DNA from: Tenacibaculum aiptasiae
Lineage (GTDB): Bacteria; Bacteroidota; Bacteroidia; Flavobacteriales; Flavobacteriaceae
Direction: 5' to 3'
Assembly (NCBI RefSeq): GCF_008806755.1
Contig: NZ_WAAU01000003.1
Coordinates: 512,996 to 576,995 of the forward strand
DNA: 64,000 nt
Numbering within the stretch: the stretch's first letter is position 1; the number at the start of each line of letters is the position of its first letter. Below the pieces are notes generated by a model that worked only from the letters and a program-made list of their open reading frames with translations, ran no database searches and was not told the origin of the DNA. The translations under genes were made by a program, and so were the position numbers. Positions 61,026 through 64,000 of this stretch are shown here, in pieces.

Positions 61026-61440
61026 AAGGTAAATAAGTCAATTCAACACCAGCTTTTTCTAAAAAATCTATACCAGAACAATCTTTATATGCTTCTGCGT
61101 ACACTACCCGTTTAATTCCTGCTTGATGAATTAATTTACTACATTGTTGACATGGAGAAAGCGTAATGTATAATGTAGCGCCTTTACACGATTGTGTAGA
61201 TGCTGCTACTTTTAAAATAGCATTTGCTTCTGCATGTAATACATACCATTTGGTATATCCTTCCTCATCTTCACAATAATTTTCAAAACCTGAAGGAGTT
61301 CCGTTGTATCCATCGGAAATAATCATACGGTCTTTTACAATAAGGGCACCAACTTGTTTTCGTTTACAATGAGATAATTTACCCCATTCTCTAGCCATTT
61401 TTAAATAAGCCTTATCGTATTTTAATTGTTTTTTATTCAA
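61018..61440 (-). CDS. dCMP deaminase-family zinc deaminase
   Basis: A 140-residue cytidine/deoxycytidylate deaminase-family protein with the zinc site H69-A-E71 (LHAEANAILK) and C97-x2-C100 (SPCQQCSKLIHQAG), plus the dCMP-type GYNGTPSGFENYC segment (about 44-56). It should convert dCMP to dUMP for thymidylate synthesis. The start is TTG (MNKKQLKYDKAY fits family N-termini). Coupled to the S41 gene by an 8-nt overlap. Confidence 0.9.
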   Translation of the reverse strand: MNKKQLKYDKAYLKMAREWGKLSHCKRKQVGALIVKDRMIISDGYNGTPSGFENYCEDEEGYTKWYVLHAEANAILKVAASTQSCKGATLYITLSPCQQCSKLIHQAGIKRVVYAEAYKDCSGIDFLEKAGVELTYLPYE

Positions 61441-61506
61441 GAGTAGTTTAGGTAGTTATGTTAAATGCTAATATAATTAGAATTAAGATGTTTAGACGTT
61501 AATTTT

Positions 61507-62088
61507 TTACCAAAAAACACGGTTAATCATCATTTGAAAGGCAAAACCAATTACAATAGATGATACAACTAAAATCCAGTCGCGACGGTTTACTCCAAAT
61601 ACAGATTGCACTAAAGATCCTACTAATAAAATAAGCAATACAATAATAATTTGAGCTGCTTCTACACCTAATGCAAATTCTAATAAAGGAACTAATTTGT
61701 CAGAAGTTTTTCCAATCATCATTTTAAAATAGTTAGAAAAACCTAATCCGTGAATTAAACCAAAAAATAGAGCGAAAAATAAGTTTTGATTTTCTTTTCC
61801 AACAGATGCTTTTTTAGCTGTAAGTACATTCATCAATCCAGTAATGAATATAGTTAAAGGGATTAAAAATTCAATTAAATCGGCTCTAACATTTAGTATT
61901 CCATAAGCAGAAAGTGCTAAAGTGATTGAGTGCCCAATAGTAAACAATGTAATAAGCCATAAAACTTTTTTCCACTGCTTAAACTGATATACAACAGCAA
62001 GTACTATTAGAAATAAAATGTGATCATAGGCTTTGATGTCTAATACATGAAACAAGCCCATTTTAAAGTAAAAAATAAAATCGTTCAT
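61507..62088 (-). CDS. HupE/UreJ-like membrane protein
   Basis: A 193-residue membrane protein with about six helices and the HupE/UreJ signature histidines: GLFHVLDIKAYDHILFL (about 11-27), TIGHSITLALSAYG (about 52-65) and FGLIHGLGFSNYF (about 109-121). Characterised relatives move nickel for hydrogenase or urease, but no such enzyme genes are in the window, so the metal is unknown. It lies 9 nt downstream of the Lrp gene and is probably co-transcribed. Confidence 0.85.
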   Translation of the reverse strand: MNDFIFYFKMGLFHVLDIKAYDHILFLIVLAVVYQFKQWKKVLWLITLFTIGHSITLALSAYGILNVRADLIEFLIPLTIFITGLMNVLTAKKASVGKENQNLFFALFFGLIHGLGFSNYFKMMIGKTSDKLVPLLEFALGVEAAQIIIVLLILLVGSLVQSVFGVNRRDWILVVSSIVIGFAFQMMINRVFW

Positions 62089-62097
62089 TCGGGGTTT

Positions 62098-62559
62098 TTA
62101 AATTTTTATTTGTCGGTCTATTTGTTGGTCTAAAGATATAAAAGTTTCTGTTCTGGAAACCCCTTTTATAGTTTGAATATCTTTATTTAACAAATGCATT
62201 AAATCTTCATTGTTTTTACATAGTATTTTAATGAAAATAGCATAGTTACCCGTTGTATAATGACTCTCTACAACTTCAGGAATATCTTTCAATCGTTTAA
62301 TAGCTGAAGAATATTGACTAGAAGCCTCCAAAAACACCCCCACAAAAGCGGTTGTGGTATATCCTAAAGCTTTTGGGTTTAAAACCATTTTATAACCATC
62401 AATTAAATCAGAACTATCTAATTTTCGTAATCGTTGATGTATTGCAGCACCCGATATTCCTACCTCTCTAGCAATACTTAAAATAGGTGTTCGAGCATCC
62501 TTTACTAGTCGCTTGATAATAATTTTATCAATACCGTCAATTTTTAATTTCTTAAGCAT
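62098..62559 (-). CDS. Lrp/AsnC-family transcription regulator
   Basis: A 153-residue regulator with an N-terminal winged helix-turn-helix (DKIIIKRLVKDARTPILSIAREVGISGAAIHQRLRKLDSSDLI, about 11-53) and a C-terminal RAM ligand-binding domain (TTAFVGVFLEASSQYSSAIKRLKDIPEVVESHYTTGNYAIFIKILC, about 69-114). The ligand is probably an amino acid. It precedes the HupE-like gene in a two-gene unit and is divergent from the UmuC-type polymerase. Confidence 0.93.
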   Translation of the reverse strand: MLKKLKIDGIDKIIIKRLVKDARTPILSIAREVGISGAAIHQRLRKLDSSDLIDGYKMVLNPKALGYTTTAFVGVFLEASSQYSSAIKRLKDIPEVVESHYTTGNYAIFIKILCKNNEDLMHLLNKDIQTIKGVSRTETFISLDQQIDRQIKI

Positions 62560-62563
62560 ACAG

Positions 62564-62571
62564 CAAAAATA
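62564..62571 (-). promoter_or_regulatory. -7 promoter box of the Lrp gene, 4 nt before ATG
   Basis: TATTTTTG on the minus strand, ending 4 nt before the start codon: another leaderless candidate. Confidence 0.6.
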
Positions 62572-62649
62572 AGGAAAGTTTACTTGATTATAAGGGAGTA
62601 TAAAATTGGATATTTTAGAATATGTAGAAGCGTAATGGAAGAAGATTTT

Positions 62650-62657
62650 TATCTTTA
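62650..62657 (+). promoter_or_regulatory. -7 promoter box of the UmuC-type gene, 5 nt before ATG
   Basis: TATCTTTA (one mismatch) ends 5 nt before the ATG. The 103-nt divergent region also holds the Lrp promoter; no LexA box could be named with confidence. Confidence 0.45.
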
Positions 62658-62662
62658 CATTT

Positions 62663-63919
62663 ATGTACGCACTTGTAGATTGTAATAATTTTTATACTTC
62701 TTGTGAACGGGTTTTTAATCCGAATTTAGAAGGCAAGCCAGTTGCTATTTTAAGCAATAATGATGGTTGTGTAATTTCTATGAGTGATGAAGCAAAAAAA
62801 ATAAATCTTCCATTTGGAGCACCTATTTTTAAATGGGAACAGTTTTGTAAGAATAATAATATTTCAGTGTTATCATCAAACTATCCCTTATATGGAGATA
62901 TGAGTGCTCGAGTGATGAAAATATTGGAACAATTTTCTCCCGATGTAGAAGTGTATTCAATAGATGAAGCTTTTTTACAGTTTAAAGGATTTGATAATTA
63001 CGATTTTGATTCTTATGGAAAAAAAATAAGAAGTACAATTTTACAATGGACAGGAATACCAACTTGTGTAGGGCTAGCACCTACAAAAGCCTTGAGTAAG
63101 ATTGCTAACAAAATTGCTCGAAAGTTCCCTAAAAAAACAGGAGGGGTTTATGTAATAGATTCTGAAGAAAAGAGAATAAAAGCACTAAAATGGATACCTA
63201 TTGAAAGTGTTTGGGGAATTGGTAGAGGATTGGTTAAAAAATTGAAAGCAAAAGGTTGTATTAAAGCTTACGATTTTACACAATTAGATGATGATTGGGT
63301 GCGAAAAAAATTATCAATTACAGTTTGGAAGTTGAAGAAAGATTTAGAAGGAGATTCTAAAATAATATTGGACGAACCTGTAACAAAAAAAGCGATAGCA
63401 ACTACAAGAAGCTTTGAATATACATTTTCAGATATTGATAATATTAAGGAACGAATTTCTACATTTGCCACAAGTTGTGCAGAAAAACTAAGGAAACAAA
63501 ATTCTAGTTGTCATATGGTGGTTGTTATGTTACGTAGCGATCGCCATAAAAAAGATAGTGAACAGCATAGGGTAAGTAAAACTGTAGTTTTTCCATATCC
63601 AACAGATTCAACATTAACTATCAGTAAAAGTGCAGTGAAAGCTGTAACAACTATATTTAAAGAAGGAATTAAGTATAAGCGAGCCGGAGTTATTGTAACA
63701 GGATTAGTGCCTTCAGATAATTATCAATTGAATATGTTTGAAGGAGAAAATCCAAAGCATAAACCTTTGATGAAGGCAATTGATAAATTGAATAAAACAT
63801 TTAAATCTGACAAAGTAAAATTAGCAAATCAAGATTTAAAGCGTACTTGGAAAATGCGTCAAGAACGTTTATCACCAAAGTACACTACAAATATTAATGA
63901 GATTATTAGGGTGAAATAA
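62663..63919 (+). CDS. umuC: Y-family DNA polymerase, UmuC-like
   Basis: Error-prone translesion polymerase (Pol V catalytic subunit type). The 418-residue protein has the acidic active site D6 (YALVDCNNFYTSCERVF) and D101-E102 (EVYSIDEAF), the steric-gate region around CNNFYTSC, thumb HhH motif WGIGRGLVKKLKAKGC (about 179-194), a little-finger domain (about 245-350) and a C-terminal DUF4113-like tail with LKRTWKMRQERLSPKYTTN. No umuD precedes it; the usual umuD-umuC order is not seen here. Confidence 0.95.
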   Translation: MYALVDCNNFYTSCERVFNPNLEGKPVAILSNNDGCVISMSDEAKKINLPFGAPIFKWEQFCKNNNISVLSSNYPLYGDMSARVMKILEQFSPDVEVYSIDEAFLQFKGFDNYDFDSYGKKIRSTILQWTGIPTCVGLAPTKALSKIANKIARKFPKKTGGVYVIDSEEKRIKALKWIPIESVWGIGRGLVKKLKAKGCIKAYDFTQLDDDWVRKKLSITVWKLKKDLEGDSKIILDEPVTKKAIATTRSFEYTFSDIDNIKERISTFATSCAEKLRKQNSSCHMVVVMLRSDRHKKDSEQHRVSKTVVFPYPTDSTLTISKSAVKAVTTIFKEGIKYKRAGVIVTGLVPSDNYQLNMFEGENPKHKPLMKAIDKLNKTFKSDKVKLANQDLKRTWKMRQERLSPKYTTNINEIIRVK

Positions 63920-63922
63920 ATT

Positions 63923-64000
63923 ATGGGAGCATTAGGAAAATTAACTCTTTTTTTACCAAAAGAGAAGAATGAAAATGAAGGGGCTATTTTTATGGATATT
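63923..64000 (+). CDS. Start of an unidentified gene (3' end cut by window)
   Basis: ATG at 63923 lies 3 nt after the UmuC-type stop and stays open to the window end, giving 26 codons (MGALGKLTLFLPKEKNENEG...). The short gap implies co-transcription. The fragment is too short to name. Confidence 0.55.
   Translation, partial: MGALGKLTLFLPKEKNENEGAIFMDI

Overview
The window is an AT-rich chromosomal segment (roughly one third G+C by eye) of a member of the Bacteroidota, most likely a marine member of the Flavobacteriaceae. This rests on Bacteroidota-type promoters (-7 box TAnnTTTG), near absence of Shine-Dalgarno sequences, a type IX secretion (T9SS) sorting tail, atpD-atpC separated from the rest of the ATP synthase genes, and the families present (GH3-like, DUF4097, DUF547, MbnP/MbnH, OmpA with TSP3 repeats). 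I see no phage, insertion sequence, integron or CRISPR array. Nearly all DNA is coding, and most transcription units end in clear intrinsic terminators.

Layout. 1-3.4 kb: the end of an OmpA-family porin, atpD-atpC and tatA. 3.4-6.4 kb (minus): an O-methyltransferase, an ECF sigma factor with a small zinc-finger partner, and two exported proteins. 6.6-11 kb (plus): panB, a 2-hydroxyacid dehydrogenase, a membrane-linked LuxR-type regulator with DUF4199, and small stress or enzyme-like proteins. 11-18.3 kb (minus): a JmjC/cupin dioxygenase, then biotin genes bioB, a ketosynthase, bioA, bioD, a DUF2007 protein and bioF. 18.4-18.6 kb: two identical tRNA-Asn genes. 18.8-22.8 kb: sucA-sucB. 22.9-33.8 kb: two AraC regulators each next to a probable target (a tandem SnoaL lipoprotein; an amidohydrolase), an acetyltransferase, a DUF547 protein, a PIF1-HRDC-HTH helicase and a T9SS serine protease. 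33.9-37.9 kb (minus): sufA-sufB-sufC-sufD. 38-42.5 kb (minus): a tight four-gene lipoprotein operon (choice-of-anchor B protein, seven-repeat propeller, MbnP, di-haem MbnH/peroxidase). 42.6-46.6 kb: thiL, a BON-LysM protein, yicC-gmk-nadD. 46.6-50 kb: an ECF sigma regulon. 50-53 kb: M23 peptidase, GH3-like enzyme, MOSC protein. 53-59.4 kb (minus): VOC protein, ECF42-type sigma with YciI partner, transglutaminase-like lipoprotein, and an ECF sigma/anti-sigma-HEAT/two-DUF4097 operon. 59.5-64 kb: CtpA-like peptidase and dCMP deaminase, HupE-like protein and Lrp regulator, and a divergent UmuC-type polymerase followed by a gene cut by the window edge.

The strongest candidates for something undescribed are two. 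First, an envelope-stress-like circuit at 46.5-49.1 kb: an ECF sigma, its single-pass membrane partner, a lipoprotein and an exported basic protein built of 13-residue LTxxQ units. All three transcription units carry the same promoter, AAAC-N16-GGTC with TCTAA/TCAAA, at identical spacing. Second, the MbnP/MbnH lipoprotein operon, in which a possible oxidatively modified copper protein travels with two propeller-like lipoproteins. A ketosynthase in the biotin cluster, paired DUF4097 proteins with Cys/His loops, and several promoter boxes only 4-5 nt before start codons (leaderless mRNAs) also deserve attention. All functions are read from sequence motifs and family memory; no database search was possible.
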